From: UBA11865 sp963749825
Lineage (GTDB): Bacteria > Chloroflexota > Anaerolineae > Promineifilales > Promineifilaceae
Length of the DNA stretch: 64,000 bases
Direction of reading: 5' to 3'
Assembly: GCA_963749825.1 (NCBI GenBank)
Contig: CAVVOI010000013.1
Span: 62,001 to 126,000 of the forward strand
Shown: piece after piece, positions 36,491 to 46,012 of the stretch
Layout: each line of letters opens with the position of its first letter
Position numbering within the stretch: position 1 is the first letter of the stretch
The notes under the pieces: model-generated
Told to the model about the DNA's origin: nothing
Seen by the model: the letters and a program-made list of their open reading frames with translations, nothing else
The model's database searches: none
Made by a program: the position numbers and the translations under genes

Positions 36491-39400
36491 TCATCGCAGG
36501 TGGTGTCGGCACGCCAGCGGGTTAAGTCGGCTTCCTGCCAACGACTGTAGCCACCACCGGTATTGGTGATCAACACCCCGTACCGGCCATTTGCCAGGAA
36601 GTGGGTCAAGAGGATGGGCCGTGGTCGCAGGCACTGCCCAGGATACGGCCGAAATTTCCGGCTGCTCCAACCGGGCCAGGGTTGCTTCCTCTTGGGAAAT
36701 CCCGACCAGTGGCACGCTGGCTGGCAGCCGCTCCTGCAGCAGCAGCTCGACGCTACGTACTTGAGGATCGCTATGAAAGCGGCGTACCATCGGCCTGTCA
36801 TACAGTGTATTGACCAGCGAGAGCATGATCATGCCTTGATGATGGATCATAAAGGAGTGAACAACGGCCCACTCCTGACCCAAAGAGAGCCGGGTTGGGG
36901 TGAAGTCGGTTGCCTCATAAAAGCCGTAGTCACCCACCATTTTCATCTCAATCAGGCGGGCGATATTGTCCATCACGGCTTGCGGCCGGAAAGGCAGCGC
37001 CAATAGAGAGGCATAGGGGCTGATTACCAGGTCCTCCTCCAGCCCTCTTTTAAAGCCCAACCCTGGCGTGCCGAAAGCCCGGTACTGGTAATTCATATTG
37101 GCGTCAAAATGGTAATAGCCCGACTCTGAAATACCCCAAGGCACCCCCTTTTGCCGGCCGTAATCGATCTGGTGTTCGATGCTGCTGTAGATGCTCTGGT
37201 TCAACAGCGTTTCAGGATACTGCCGCGTTAACAGGCTGGGCATCAAGTATTCAAACATGGTACCGCTCCAGGAGAGCAGGGTCAGCCCACCTTCAGCCCG
37301 GGTAAGCGGCCGGCCCAAACAAAGCCAGTGTCGCTCCGGCACATCCCCTTTGGCGATGGCCAGTAAGCTGGTCAGCCGCGCTTCGGAAGCCAGTAAATCG
37401 TAATAGTTGGCATCCTTTGACTCGGTATCGACATTGTAACCGATGTGAAATAAACTGCGCTCCGGGTTATACAGTAAAGCAAAATCCATCTCAGCAATCA
37501 ACTGCTCAATTAGTTGACCGGCATCCGCAAAAGCGGCCAGCATCTGGGAAACCTCAGCCTCCGCGGCCGCCAGCGACTGGTCAAACTTGGCGCACCATTG
37601 GCGCGCCTGCTCCACCAGCTCCGGCGTCGCCGGCGCATCGGGGAGGCGGGCGACCAGTTGGGCAAGCTGCTTCTGAGCGGTCCGGCAGATGGCCGGTATC
37701 TCTCGGCAAGGCGTCCTGGTGAAGGGCAGTCCACTGACCAACGCCTGCCAGGCTCCAGCGAGGGCAGAGTCCGTTATATGGGATTGCAACAAGGAAGGTG
37801 GCTCGGGCACGAAGGCGAGCCAGGGCATCACCATATGGACTTTGCGCTGCATGTCGAACAGCTGGTAACCGACTCGTTCGGACCAGACTCGCACACTGTG
37901 TAGCATTGCCGGCTCCAGCAGCCCGCTCATCAGCAGGGTGACCAGCTCCTGATCTACCAGGGGCCACGTTTCCTCCTTTAACTGGTTCAACAGAGACGAC
38001 CAACGGCGGGGATCATCGCCCACCGCTTGCACCTGGCCCGCCAATTGATCCAGCAGCAGCTGAAAAGAGCACACCGCCTCTGGCGTGGACACGGCAAGAG
38101 GCGCCAAGATTTCGCTCAGGACGGCCAGGGTATCAAGAAAGCCCTGCCGGCGTTGCGGCCGGGGCAGGCAAATGTCCGGTGCTGCTAGGCAGCCTTGGCG
38201 CAGGGCCACCAGGCAGCAGGCCAGGTTACCGCTGTCCACGGTCGAGATGTAACGCGGTGGCAGCGGCGCCAGAGTCAGTGTATCGTACCAGTTGAGAAAA
38301 TGTCCCCGGTAGCGCTCTAGGGGTTCCAGGTTCTGTAGCGTGCTCTGCAAACGAACCCGCAGCTCAGGCAAGCCAATGTAACCAAGGTCAAAGGCGGCCA
38401 GAGTAGACAAGAGCATCAGGCCGATGTTGGTCGGTGAGGTGCGATGGGCGACCAGTCCCCGAGGATCTTCTTGAAAGTGATCGGGGGCCAGCCAATGATC
38501 TTCAGGGCCGACAAACTGCTCGAAGAAAAACCAGGTGCGCCGGGCCAGACAATGCAGCTGTCGCTGCTGGCTCTGAGTCAAAGGTTCGCTCGATGGCTGG
38601 TGCGGCCTGCTGATCCACAACATGATCTGTGGTCCTGCCAGCCAGGCCAACAGCAGGGGCGCTGCTACCGGCAAGGCGGCCGGATTGATCAGGATGACTA
38701 ACATGGCCAACACCAGGGCCAGCAGAGAAGTGGCCGACATTTCCCGCCAGACAATGGTTATTGACTGATTCTTGCCCAGCAACTGGACGGTGTGGGCGGC
38801 GGTAGTCCACTGCAGCAACCGTTTGCGGGTGATAAACATTCGTACAATGACCGTGATGATTGCGTCGCTGGCGATGAGGGCTTCGTAGGGCAGGGCCACC
38901 AGCCCCAACAGCCAGCGCCAAAGGGGCTGCTGGACGGTCTGATTGGCCTCGAACTGGACATCACCCATGAGACTCCAAACTAGGCGATCGATCAGAGTGG
39001 TGAACAGATCGCTGGCCAGGGTTAGCACAGCCACGGAGGTCCAAACCAAGGGAGAACCCGGCAACCACAGCCAGCCGGCTAGTAGTAGAAGCATAAGCGC
39101 CGGACGCAGAAGGCTACGGCGCAAGTTCTCGACAATCTTCCAACGATCGATTAATCGCAACCCATTGCGCGCGCTGCCGGTTTGGCCGTGAGGTACCCGG
39201 GGCAGTAGCCAGGGCAGCAGCTGCCAGTCACCCCGGATCCAGCGGTGCGCCCGTCGGGCATGGGCATGGTAGGAGGGCGGGTATTCCTCATAAACGATCA
39301 CATCGGAGACCATTCCTGCCCGGCCGTGCAGTCCCTCAAATAGATCATGGCTTAGCAGCGTATTCTCCGGCACGCGCTCCGCTAGGCAGCGGCTGAAAGC

Positions 39401-41344
39401 GGCGACATCATAAATTCCTTTACCCATGTAAATGCCTTCGCCAAACAGATCCTGGTACATGTCTGACACGGCAAGTGAGTAAAGATCAAGGCCGCTGTGG
39501 CCGCTAAAGATACGTGAGAAAGTGGAGTAATTAGCGCTGCTGGGTTTGATTTTTACTCGAGGCTGTAGCACCGTGTAACCACCGGTAACGACTCCCCTTT
39601 GAGGATCAAAGCGGGCTTGATTCAGAGGATGGGCCAGCGTGCCGATGAGACGCCGGGCTTGACCATGGGGCAAGGTGGTATCAGCGTCCAGGGTGATGAC
39701 ATAGCGGATTAGGGGCATAATGGCCATGTGACCAATCTGAGCGGTGTATGAGGTCGAATTTTTGCCTAGCAGCAGCCGGTTTAATTCTTCCAGCTTGCCT
39801 CGCTTTCTCTCCCAGCCCATCCAGAATCCTTCCTCAGCATTCCACAGCCGCTCCCGGTGAAAGAGGTAAAAAGGGTCCGTATCTGCAGTCCGGCCGTAGC
39901 GTTGGTTGAGCAGCCGGATACCCTGGCTAACCTGAGAAAAAAGCAGCTCGTCTTCCAGCATCTGCTGCCGGGGTGCATCGCAGAAATCGGTGAGTAGAGC
40001 GAAGGTGATGTGGGGGTCCTGGTTGCGCAGGTAGTGCAGTTCTAACTGCTGCAACATGGCATCGACTTCTGCTGCGTGGTTCAGCAGTGTAGGCATCACC
40101 ACCATGGTGCGGCAGCTAGCCGGTACGCCAGCCTCAAAGGCCATCTTGGGTAGAACGTGCGGTTTGACAAGCACAGTCATCAGCCAGCTGGCCTGGCTGA
40201 CGGCCACGGTTAGCAGGGGAATGAGCAGTAGCAAAGGGGCGACCAGCATCGCCAGGGGCGAGGAATCTACATAGTTAAGGTAGGTGAATAGCAGCAGGCC
40301 CAGCACGAGCGCGATAGTAACCACGCTACCGAGGTACAACAGGGTGGGATGCCCTTGCAGCCACCAGCGCCGCAGGCGGACGCGCAGGGGCAGCCGGAAA
40401 GCCAGCGCATGCTCTAACTGGGGTAGGCCATCATCAATGAGATAATATCCCACGTGCGTTGCAGATGCGGGCCGGGCCTGCGGCTCCTGGTCTGATCCAA
40501 CCAGGCGGGCCAGGGAGATCGCGTGACCGGCCACTGCCACCTCATCCCAGGATGTCGCCCGCGATAGTTTCTCCACCACTTTGCGATACGAATCGCGGGT
40601 GTCAAAATCCATCTCCTGGTAAACGGCGGCCGGATCTTGGCTCAAGATCTGTTCTACTACACTAACTTCCTCAAAGAACCGCTTCCAATTCTGCCCTTCC
40701 AGCGCTCGCAGACCCAATATACACCAGGGCACGGCCGTATCAGCGCTGCTACCGTGGGCATCAGCCTGGTCCGGCGGCGGGGCGCTCACCTGGCCAGTTA
40801 AGGGGGCCAGTACCTGGATCAATTTCTCAATGATGCCGAAGCGGAGCATCGTGGGCAGTGCCCACAGCTCGCCCATGGTCAGCGGCGTTATCTCCTGGTA
40901 ATAGATGACAAACTGCTGCACCCAATCTAGCTCCAGGCGCATTGATTGGCCAGCCAACAGCTCCCGTGCCAACAGGTAAATGCGCGGGTAGCCTCTCCAT
41001 TCACCAACCGCCACCCGGGGCAGCTGGTGATAATAGTGGCGGGGCATATCTTGTTCAATCTGGCCTAAGGCGCTGCTGATCACATAGTAGTTGTCCAGTA
41101 GCCACTCTCCTGCACACCCAGCGAGGTGGTCGTCTTGCGCTTGCTGGCGAAAGGTCGAATAAGCCTGGTACAGGATCGCTTTCTGTTTATCTAATCGATC
41201 GAGGGATTGGCGATCGATGCTGAGCAGGGTGACCTGACGTTGGCCCTCGGCTAGCTGACGAGCATAACGTCTCAGCGACGCTCGCGAACCAGACTCCATC
41301 TGGCCCACATTCACGGCATCTGTTTCAACCTCAGCCGCGGCCAT
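36491..41344 (-). CDS. Cyclic glucan synthase, N-terminal/GT84 part
   Basis: 1,617-residue open frame. After about 330 soluble residues come two TM helices (about 345-395). The GT84 glycosyltransferase then has VITLDADTTLPHGQARRLIG (the D-x-D metal site) and the acceptor-side HRWIRGDWQLLPWLLP. Further TM helices lie at about 715-870, followed by the start of the GH94-type N-terminal domains (SESGYYHFDANMNYQYRAFG, MIHHQGMIMLSLVN). It initiates and elongates beta-glucan from UDP-glucose at the inner membrane. The last 35 or so residues are out of frame relative to the family. Confidence 0.85.
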   Translation of the reverse strand: MAAAEVETDAVNVGQMESGSRASLRRYARQLAEGQRQVTLLSIDRQSLDRLDKQKAILYQAYSTFRQQAQDDHLAGCAGEWLLDNYYVISSALGQIEQDMPRHYYHQLPRVAVGEWRGYPRIYLLARELLAGQSMRLELDWVQQFVIYYQEITPLTMGELWALPTMLRFGIIEKLIQVLAPLTGQVSAPPPDQADAHGSSADTAVPWCILGLRALEGQNWKRFFEEVSVVEQILSQDPAAVYQEMDFDTRDSYRKVVEKLSRATSWDEVAVAGHAISLARLVGSDQEPQARPASATHVGYYLIDDGLPQLEHALAFRLPLRVRLRRWWLQGHPTLLYLGSVVTIALVLGLLLFTYLNYVDSSPLAMLVAPLLLLIPLLTVAVSQASWLMTVLVKPHVLPKMAFEAGVPASCRTMVVMPTLLNHAAEVDAMLQQLELHYLRNQDPHITFALLTDFCDAPRQQMLEDELLFSQVSQGIRLLNQRYGRTADTDPFYLFHRERLWNAEEGFWMGWERKRGKLEELNRLLLGKNSTSYTAQIGHMAIMPLIRYVITLDADTTLPHGQARRLIGTLAHPLNQARFDPQRGVVTGGYTVLQPRVKIKPSSANYSTFSRIFSGHSGLDLYSLAVSDMYQDLFGEGIYMGKGIYDVAAFSRCLAERVPENTLLSHDLFEGLHGRAGMVSDVIVYEEYPPSYHAHARRAHRWIRGDWQLLPWLLPRVPHGQTGSARNGLRLIDRWKIVENLRRSLLRPALMLLLLAGWLWLPGSPLVWTSVAVLTLASDLFTTLIDRLVWSLMGDVQFEANQTVQQPLWRWLLGLVALPYEALIASDAIITVIVRMFITRKRLLQWTTAAHTVQLLGKNQSITIVWREMSATSLLALVLAMLVILINPAALPVAAPLLLAWLAGPQIMLWISRPHQPSSEPLTQSQQRQLHCLARRTWFFFEQFVGPEDHWLAPDHFQEDPRGLVAHRTSPTNIGLMLLSTLAAFDLGYIGLPELRVRLQSTLQNLEPLERYRGHFLNWYDTLTLAPLPPRYISTVDSGNLACCLVALRQGCLAAPDICLPRPQRRQGFLDTLAVLSEILAPLAVSTPEAVCSFQLLLDQLAGQVQAVGDDPRRWSSLLNQLKEETWPLVDQELVTLLMSGLLEPAMLHSVRVWSERVGYQLFDMQRKVHMVMPWLAFVPEPPSLLQSHITDSALAGAWQALVSGLPFTRTPCREIPAICRTAQKQLAQLVARLPDAPATPELVEQARQWCAKFDQSLAAAEAEVSQMLAAFADAGQLIEQLIAEMDFALLYNPERSLFHIGYNVDTESKDANYYDLLASEARLTSLLAIAKGDVPERHWLCLGRPLTRAEGGLTLLSWSGTMFEYLMPSLLTRQYPETLLNQSIYSSIEHQIDYGRQKGVPWGISESGYYHFDANMNYQYRAFGTPGLGFKRGLEEDLVISPYASLLALPFRPQAVMDNIARLIEMKMVGDYGFYEATDFTPTRLSLGQEWAVVHSFMIHHQGMIMLSLVNTLYDRPMVRRFHSDPQVRSVELLLQERLPASVPLVGISQEEATLARLEQPEISAVSWAVPATTAHPLDPLPGKWPVRGVDHQYRWWLQSLAGSRLNPLACRHHLR

Positions 41345-41347
41345 CGT

Positions 41348-42304
41348 CTAGTGACCCTTCATCTCTCTGGCGGCTGACTCTGCCAGGGACAGGGCCAGAT
41401 CGTTCGGCTCCAGGTCTTGCACGATGAGCAAGGGTGTTGTACCGTACTCAATGAAACTGGTCGTCAGGCTGCCATAGGGCCATTTAGCATAGCCAGAGTA
41501 ACCGTGAGCGCTGATCACCACCAGATCCACCGCCTCATCTTCCACCAGTTGGTGCAGGCTGATGGCGATATTCTCTCTGACCAGCACACGGGGCACGAAA
41601 TCGACGGCGAGGCGGGTCAGTAAGCGTTTGAAATAATCATCGGCCGCAGCCAGGTTGCGATCCACAAAACGTTGTATCAAATCTAAATCATCCTGATTCA
41701 GTGGAGTTTGCCGTGGCATCTCAGGCTTAACCACCACATGTCCCAGTAGAAGGCTCGCCTGGTGCCTTTGGGTCAAGGACACCGCGGTTGGCAGTGCACA
41801 CTCAGAACGCAGCGAGCCATCCAACGGCACCAACAGCCTCCGGTACCGCAACCCCTCCAGTTCGGAGACGATGGGGTTATAAGCCCGGATCACCACGGAA
41901 GAGATCAGCGACTCCTGAATGATCTTACGCACGACGCTGTTGACATTCCAACGGCTCATCCCCGTCTTGCCATGACTGCTCATCATAATCAGGTTAACAC
42001 CATGGCTACGGGCATAATCGATAATCGTTTGTGCAGGCTGGCCTTCTAAAAGGAGCAGATCCGGATCCAGGCCAGCCTGGCCCAAACGGGCGGCTACATT
42101 ATTCAGACAAGCTTCAGCCTCTGCTTTACATAATCGCCAGTAGAGAGGATCGATGGGCTGATAGCGATCGGCGGCTGCAGGGCATTCCATCACATGAATC
42201 AGCGTCACTTCCGAATCATAAACGTCGGCAAAAGCGACTACATGGGGCAGGACACATTCCGCGATCGGAGATTGATCAAGCGGTACCAGGATTTTACTGA
42301 ACAT
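41348..42304 (-). CDS. Tandem universal stress protein
   Basis: 318 residues, two Usp domains (about 1-145, 155-300). The first shows MFSKILVPLDQSPIAECVLP and MMSSHGKTGMSRWNVNSVV. The second shows RLLVPLDGSLRSECALP and SAHGYSGYAKWPYGSLT, which keeps a good G-2x-G-...-GS ATP loop. It lies 3 bases before the glucan synthase start, so the two share a transcript. It may link envelope glucan synthesis to stress or energy status. Confidence 0.9.
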   Translation of the reverse strand: MFSKILVPLDQSPIAECVLPHVVAFADVYDSEVTLIHVMECPAAADRYQPIDPLYWRLCKAEAEACLNNVAARLGQAGLDPDLLLLEGQPAQTIIDYARSHGVNLIMMSSHGKTGMSRWNVNSVVRKIIQESLISSVVIRAYNPIVSELEGLRYRRLLVPLDGSLRSECALPTAVSLTQRHQASLLLGHVVVKPEMPRQTPLNQDDLDLIQRFVDRNLAAADDYFKRLLTRLAVDFVPRVLVRENIAISLHQLVEDEAVDLVVISAHGYSGYAKWPYGSLTTSFIEYGTTPLLIVQDLEPNDLALSLAESAAREMKGH

Positions 42305-42771
42305 TGCTTCCCTTTCCAGTGAGACAACATGGCAGCCAGGCTACCCTCTTCCCAATCATGAGGGGGCCAACTATGCGGCATTGCTCTTTAGGCAATCGGC
42401 GATGATTGCTCCCGTGGGTTGCCTGCAGTGGTGGCTGAGGTCGGGTTTGTGGGATGTTAGCGAATTCCCATACTCACCGGCAACCCTACTATCATATTAT
42501 ATAACAATTTTGCCGAGAATGTGGATTTGTTCAGGAAATACTTCACAAGTCTCGCATACCTATCAGAGCAAAGTTTTTATCTCTTCCCAGAATCTCTGCT
42601 GATAATATGACGCATCTCTATCTTGATATTCCAAGGCATGTGAGGATGAATCATTAGGAGAAACTAGTTGTTGGCAAGTCCGTTCTAGCTGCTCGATTTA
42701 TGACCAGATTGGCACCAAATTGAAGGGTTGCAAAATGGTTAATATGCAGGTGTTCATAGCTTTATTAGGCT
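42305..42771. other. Intergenic stretch, no gene recognised
   Basis: Upstream region of the Usp/glucan synthase transcript. I see no coding frame and no distinct hairpin terminator. Confidence 0.4.
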
Positions 42772-42896
42772 CATTTACAATAACGCTGCAAATGAGACCT
42801 CGCGTTTCTTAACATAACCACTTATTGTTAAAGGATTCTACCACGAGTAGAATAGCATTACGGACGCGATCTCTGTTTTTAGGTTCACATCCGAGG
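42772..42896 (+). repeat. Dispersed repeat, copy B
   Basis: Aligns with copy A from TTTACAATAACG through GTTCACATCC (42883-42892), with small indels. The hairpin ATTCTAC-CACGA-GTAGAAT near 42836-42854 is a perfect 7-bp stem, and the loop keeps a CGA. Unlike A and C, the sequence after GTTCACATCC is not tRNA-like; it runs directly into the 3' end of a metallo-beta-lactamase fragment on the other strand. No target duplication or transposase is visible. Confidence 0.7.
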
Positions 42897-43089
42897 TTGT
42901 TGGTAAGTAGAGCTGGGTGTTGGATTGTTGTGCCAGACTCAAATAAACAGCGGAGTCAAGCAACGCATCAATTACCGCCGATTCCCCTTCAGAATCGACG
43001 ATGTAATAGAGGTAGCCTTTGCCCGTATGTCGTATCTGGATGATTTCAGCATCGCTGCCACAAATATGAACTTCGGCCGAATCTCTCAC
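42838..43089 (-). pseudogene. Metallo-beta-lactamase-fold N-terminal fragment
   Basis: About 65 residues resemble the first strands of persulfide dioxygenase-type MBL proteins (GKGYLYYIVDSEGESAVIDALLDSAVYLSLAQ). The frame then enters the dispersed repeat and stops at 42838. The metal-binding HxHxDH motif and everything downstream are missing. Likely a gene cut by the event that brought in repeat copy B. Confidence 0.4.
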
Positions 43090-43179
43090 CCACCAAACCC
43101 TGACAACAAAAACGCGAAACCGCCAGGAAGTATCCTTCTCCTGCGGCTCCGCGCCTCTGCGTGAGACCTTTGGTTTACT

Positions 43180-45528
43180 TCAACTGACAATCCCGGCATC
43201 GAACATGGCTAGATAGATTTTTTCGGCCGAAAACGGCGGCCCCTTCATCCGCACACCGACCGCATCGTAAATCGCATTCGCCAGCGCCGCCACCGCCGGA
43301 ATCATCGGGTGTTCACCGACGCCGCGGGCGCCCCACGGGCCGTCATCCTGTGGCACCTCGACGATAATCGACTCGATCTCGCGCGGGGTATCGACGGAGG
43401 TCGCAATCCGATAATCGACAAAGCTCGGATTTTGCATAACGCCTTCCTTCAGTTGGATCTCCTCGAATACGGCCGAACTCAACCCTTGCACAAAGCCACC
43501 CTCGATTTGCGCCTTCACCAACTCCGGATTGATCGCCTTGCCCACGTCGAACGCGGCAACCCCCTTGAGAATCTCGATTTTGCCGGTATCGATATCGATC
43601 TCTATGTCAAATGCCTGTGCGCCGACTGTGTAGTGGACCACCGCTCGGTCGCCCTGGCCGGTCTCCGCATCGAGGCCTGTGACATACGTCGGCATGAACA
43701 TGCCGCGCCCCACAATCGGGCCGCCAATCCATTCGGTGAAATCCTCGTTGGGCAAGCCGTAAATCACCATCTCCTTCAACGGTTGCTCTTCCTCCGACTT
43801 GTAGGAAATCACCACCCCATCGACAATGTCGAGATCGACCCAATCTTCATCCCAGGCATCTGCTACCGTTTCCAGGATTTGGTGCCGAGTGTCGGCGGCG
43901 GCGGCGCGCACCGCATTGCCCATGCTCCAGGTGAGGCGGCTGGCGACCGTCTGCCATTCATACGGGCTGTATTGGGTGTCGAGCGGTCCGGCGATGCGGA
44001 TCGACTCATAAGGCACGCCCAGCGTGGCAGCGGCGATTTGCGCCGCTACCGTGAAGGTACCTTGGCCGATCTCCTGGCCGCCGACGCCCAGGGTAGCCGT
44101 GCCGTCTTCGTTGAGTTCGAGCCAGGCGCTCGACCCGGCGTTGGGCGGCATCGCCGGCGCTTTCCACGCCAGCGCGATTCCTTTGCCGCGCCGTTTGTTG
44201 GGAGCACCGGCCGGCGGCTTCTCGCCCCAATCGATCGCCTTGGCGACCTTGTCGATGCACTCCTCCAGGCCAACCGGATGCAACGTCATGCCGGTCACCA
44301 GGATGTCGCCGCCGCGGACGCAGTTGAGCTTGTGGAAAGCGACTTTGTCCATGCCGATCGTCTCGGCCAGTTCATCCATGCACTGATCGACCGCCGTGTG
44401 CAGTTCCGACATGCCAAAGCCGCGATACGCGCCGCCGATCGGATGGTTGGTGTAGACGCACAGGCTGTCCGTTTTGACATTGGGGATGTCGTACGGGCCG
44501 GTGCTGCTATAACCACCGGCGCGGGTGATGTTGACACCGTATTCGGTCGACGCGCCGCCGTCCCAATACATCATGTTTTCCATGGCCAATAATTTGCCGT
44601 CGGCATCACAGCCGACCTTGATCTTGATGACTAGCCCCTGGCGCACGAAGTTGGTGTAGAACTCCTCCTCTCGCGTCAGCCGCAGTTTGACCGGATAGCC
44701 GGGCACTTTGGTGGCGATGGCCACCGGCATCGCTTCCATCGTCACCCCCGCTTTGCAGCCGAAGCCGCCACCGACCAGGGGCGCGATCACGCGCATGTCG
44801 CTCTGGGAGATGCCCAATGTTTTGGCAATCAAGTTGCGCTGGGCGAACGGGGATTGGGATGCTGCCCATAAGGTCGCTTTGCCGGTTTGCTCGACCTGGG
44901 CAACGGCCACGTGCGGTTCGATCGGCACGTGCTGAATGTGCGGGATATGGAATTTGCGCTCGACGATGGCGGCGCACCGTTCCCAGGCGCGGTCCGTATC
45001 CCCTTTGCGGATTTTGAAGTGGTTGGCGATGTTGGTCCCCGCCTGGGGGAAGATGAAGTTGGGCACTTCGTAGTTTTCCAGGTCGGGATGGATCAGCGGC
45101 GCTTCCGGCGAAGCGCCGAATTCAGGATCGAAGACCGGTTCGAGCAGTTCGTATTCGACGTCGATCAGCTCAACCGCCTGCTCGGCCAGTTCTTCGGTGA
45201 CGGCGGCCACCCCGGCCACTGGTTCACCGACGAAGCGAACACGCTCCCGGGCGAAGATATGTTTGTCTTTCAGGTACAGCCCGATATGCTCCGGGAAGTC
45301 GTCGCCGGTGACGATCGCTTTGACACCCGGCAGCGCCAGCGCCCGGCTGATGTCGATCGATTTGATCAAGGCATGGGGGTGGGGGCTGCGCTTGATGCGG
45401 GCATGGAGAAGTTTTCGACCGAATTGTAAATCATCGGTAAACACTGCTGCGCCTGTCACCTTTTCGTGTACATCCAGGCGACCGACACTCTGTCCAATCA
45501 GGTCAGGCGTTTTTTCAGTTGTTCCCAT
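43180..45528 (-). CDS. Molybdenum hydroxylase large (molybdopterin) subunit, xanthine dehydrogenase family
   Basis: 782 residues from the ATG at 45528, preceded by GGAGG; the frame opens 12 bases earlier with GTG. Moco-binding motifs GGGFGCKAG, GGAYRGFGMSELH and VGGQEIGQGTF are present, and the catalytic Glu lies in GARGVGEHPMIP near the C-terminus. The CO dehydrogenase active-site loop (AYXCSFR) is absent, so the substrate is more likely an aromatic heterocycle, purine or aldehyde. Forms an alpha2beta2gamma2-type enzyme with the two genes upstream. No maturation factor is adjacent. Confidence 0.92.
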   Translation of the reverse strand: MGTTEKTPDLIGQSVGRLDVHEKVTGAAVFTDDLQFGRKLLHARIKRSPHPHALIKSIDISRALALPGVKAIVTGDDFPEHIGLYLKDKHIFARERVRFVGEPVAGVAAVTEELAEQAVELIDVEYELLEPVFDPEFGASPEAPLIHPDLENYEVPNFIFPQAGTNIANHFKIRKGDTDRAWERCAAIVERKFHIPHIQHVPIEPHVAVAQVEQTGKATLWAASQSPFAQRNLIAKTLGISQSDMRVIAPLVGGGFGCKAGVTMEAMPVAIATKVPGYPVKLRLTREEEFYTNFVRQGLVIKIKVGCDADGKLLAMENMMYWDGGASTEYGVNITRAGGYSSTGPYDIPNVKTDSLCVYTNHPIGGAYRGFGMSELHTAVDQCMDELAETIGMDKVAFHKLNCVRGGDILVTGMTLHPVGLEECIDKVAKAIDWGEKPPAGAPNKRRGKGIALAWKAPAMPPNAGSSAWLELNEDGTATLGVGGQEIGQGTFTVAAQIAAATLGVPYESIRIAGPLDTQYSPYEWQTVASRLTWSMGNAVRAAAADTRHQILETVADAWDEDWVDLDIVDGVVISYKSEEEQPLKEMVIYGLPNEDFTEWIGGPIVGRGMFMPTYVTGLDAETGQGDRAVVHYTVGAQAFDIEIDIDTGKIEILKGVAAFDVGKAINPELVKAQIEGGFVQGLSSAVFEEIQLKEGVMQNPSFVDYRIATSVDTPREIESIIVEVPQDDGPWGARGVGEHPMIPAVAALANAIYDAVGVRMKGPPFSAEKIYLAMFDAGIVS

Positions 45529-45543
45529 TGTTTCCTCCACGCA

Positions 45544-46011
45544 TTACGCTAGTTCAGCCGCGGCCAATACACCGTCGACGATGCGCACATAGCCGGTACA
45601 GCGGCACAGATTGCCGACCAACGCCGCCCGCACATCCGCCTCGGTTGGATGCGGATTGCGGTCCAGCAATGCCCGGGCCGAGATCAACACCCCCGGCGTG
45701 CAGAAACCACATTGCACACCGCCGGCCTCGACCAACGCTTGTTGCAGCGGATCGAGTTGGCTATCATGCGCCAATCCCTCGACTGTCACGAGTTCCTGAC
45801 CGTCACATTCGACCGCCAGCACTAGACAGCTATTGACCGGTTCGCCATTCAACAGCACCGTACATGCACCACATTCACCGGCGGCGCAGCCATTCTTCGT
45901 TCCGGTCATCACGATCTCTTCCCGTAGCATCTGCAACAAAGTCATATGCGAGGGAACAACGACTGCCTCAGCCTCACCGTTAAGGGTAAAGGTGATGTTG
46001 TGATAGGCCAT
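45544..46011 (-). CDS. Molybdenum hydroxylase [2Fe-2S] small subunit
   Basis: 155 residues from the ATG at 46011, chosen for the GGAGG site before it. Plant-type cluster motif GCAAGECGACTVLLNGEPVNSC near residue 40 and alpha-helical cluster motif CGFCTPG...LCRCTGY near 100-140 are complete. Moves electrons from the Mo centre to the FAD subunit. The start lies about 3 bases from the FAD-subunit stop. Confidence 0.93.
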   Translation of the reverse strand: MAYHNITFTLNGEAEAVVVPSHMTLLQMLREEIVMTGTKNGCAAGECGACTVLLNGEPVNSCLVLAVECDGQELVTVEGLAHDSQLDPLQQALVEAGGVQCGFCTPGVLISARALLDRNPHPTEADVRAALVGNLCRCTGYVRIVDGVLAAAELA

Positions 46012-46012
46012 A

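Larger units (their letters stand above)
32773..41344 (-). pseudogene. Cyclic beta-1,2-glucan synthase (Cgs/NdvB-type), broken by clustered frameshifts
   Basis: Conceptually one gene of about 2,850 codons, the normal size for cyclic beta-glucan synthases (N-terminal region, GT84 glycosyltransferase, membrane helices, Glyco_transf_36 domains, GH94 catalytic domain). The reading frame changes about four times within 1.2 kb. From the 5' end: near 36,600 (into THFLANGRYGVLITN), near 36,245 (into TSYGEVVLGEQ), near 35,975 (into LSGATGHVLDPIM) and near 35,458 (into NLQDQLHRLLRRM). The flanking 1,617- and 902-residue frames contain no stops. Either the gene died recently or the assembly carries several indel errors in this GC-rich stretch. 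Confidence 0.8.

Noticed and set aside
43309..44592. A 427-codon open frame on the + strand
   Set aside because: Antisense to the molybdenum hydroxylase large subunit, with composition typical of a GC-rich shadow frame and no recognisable domain.
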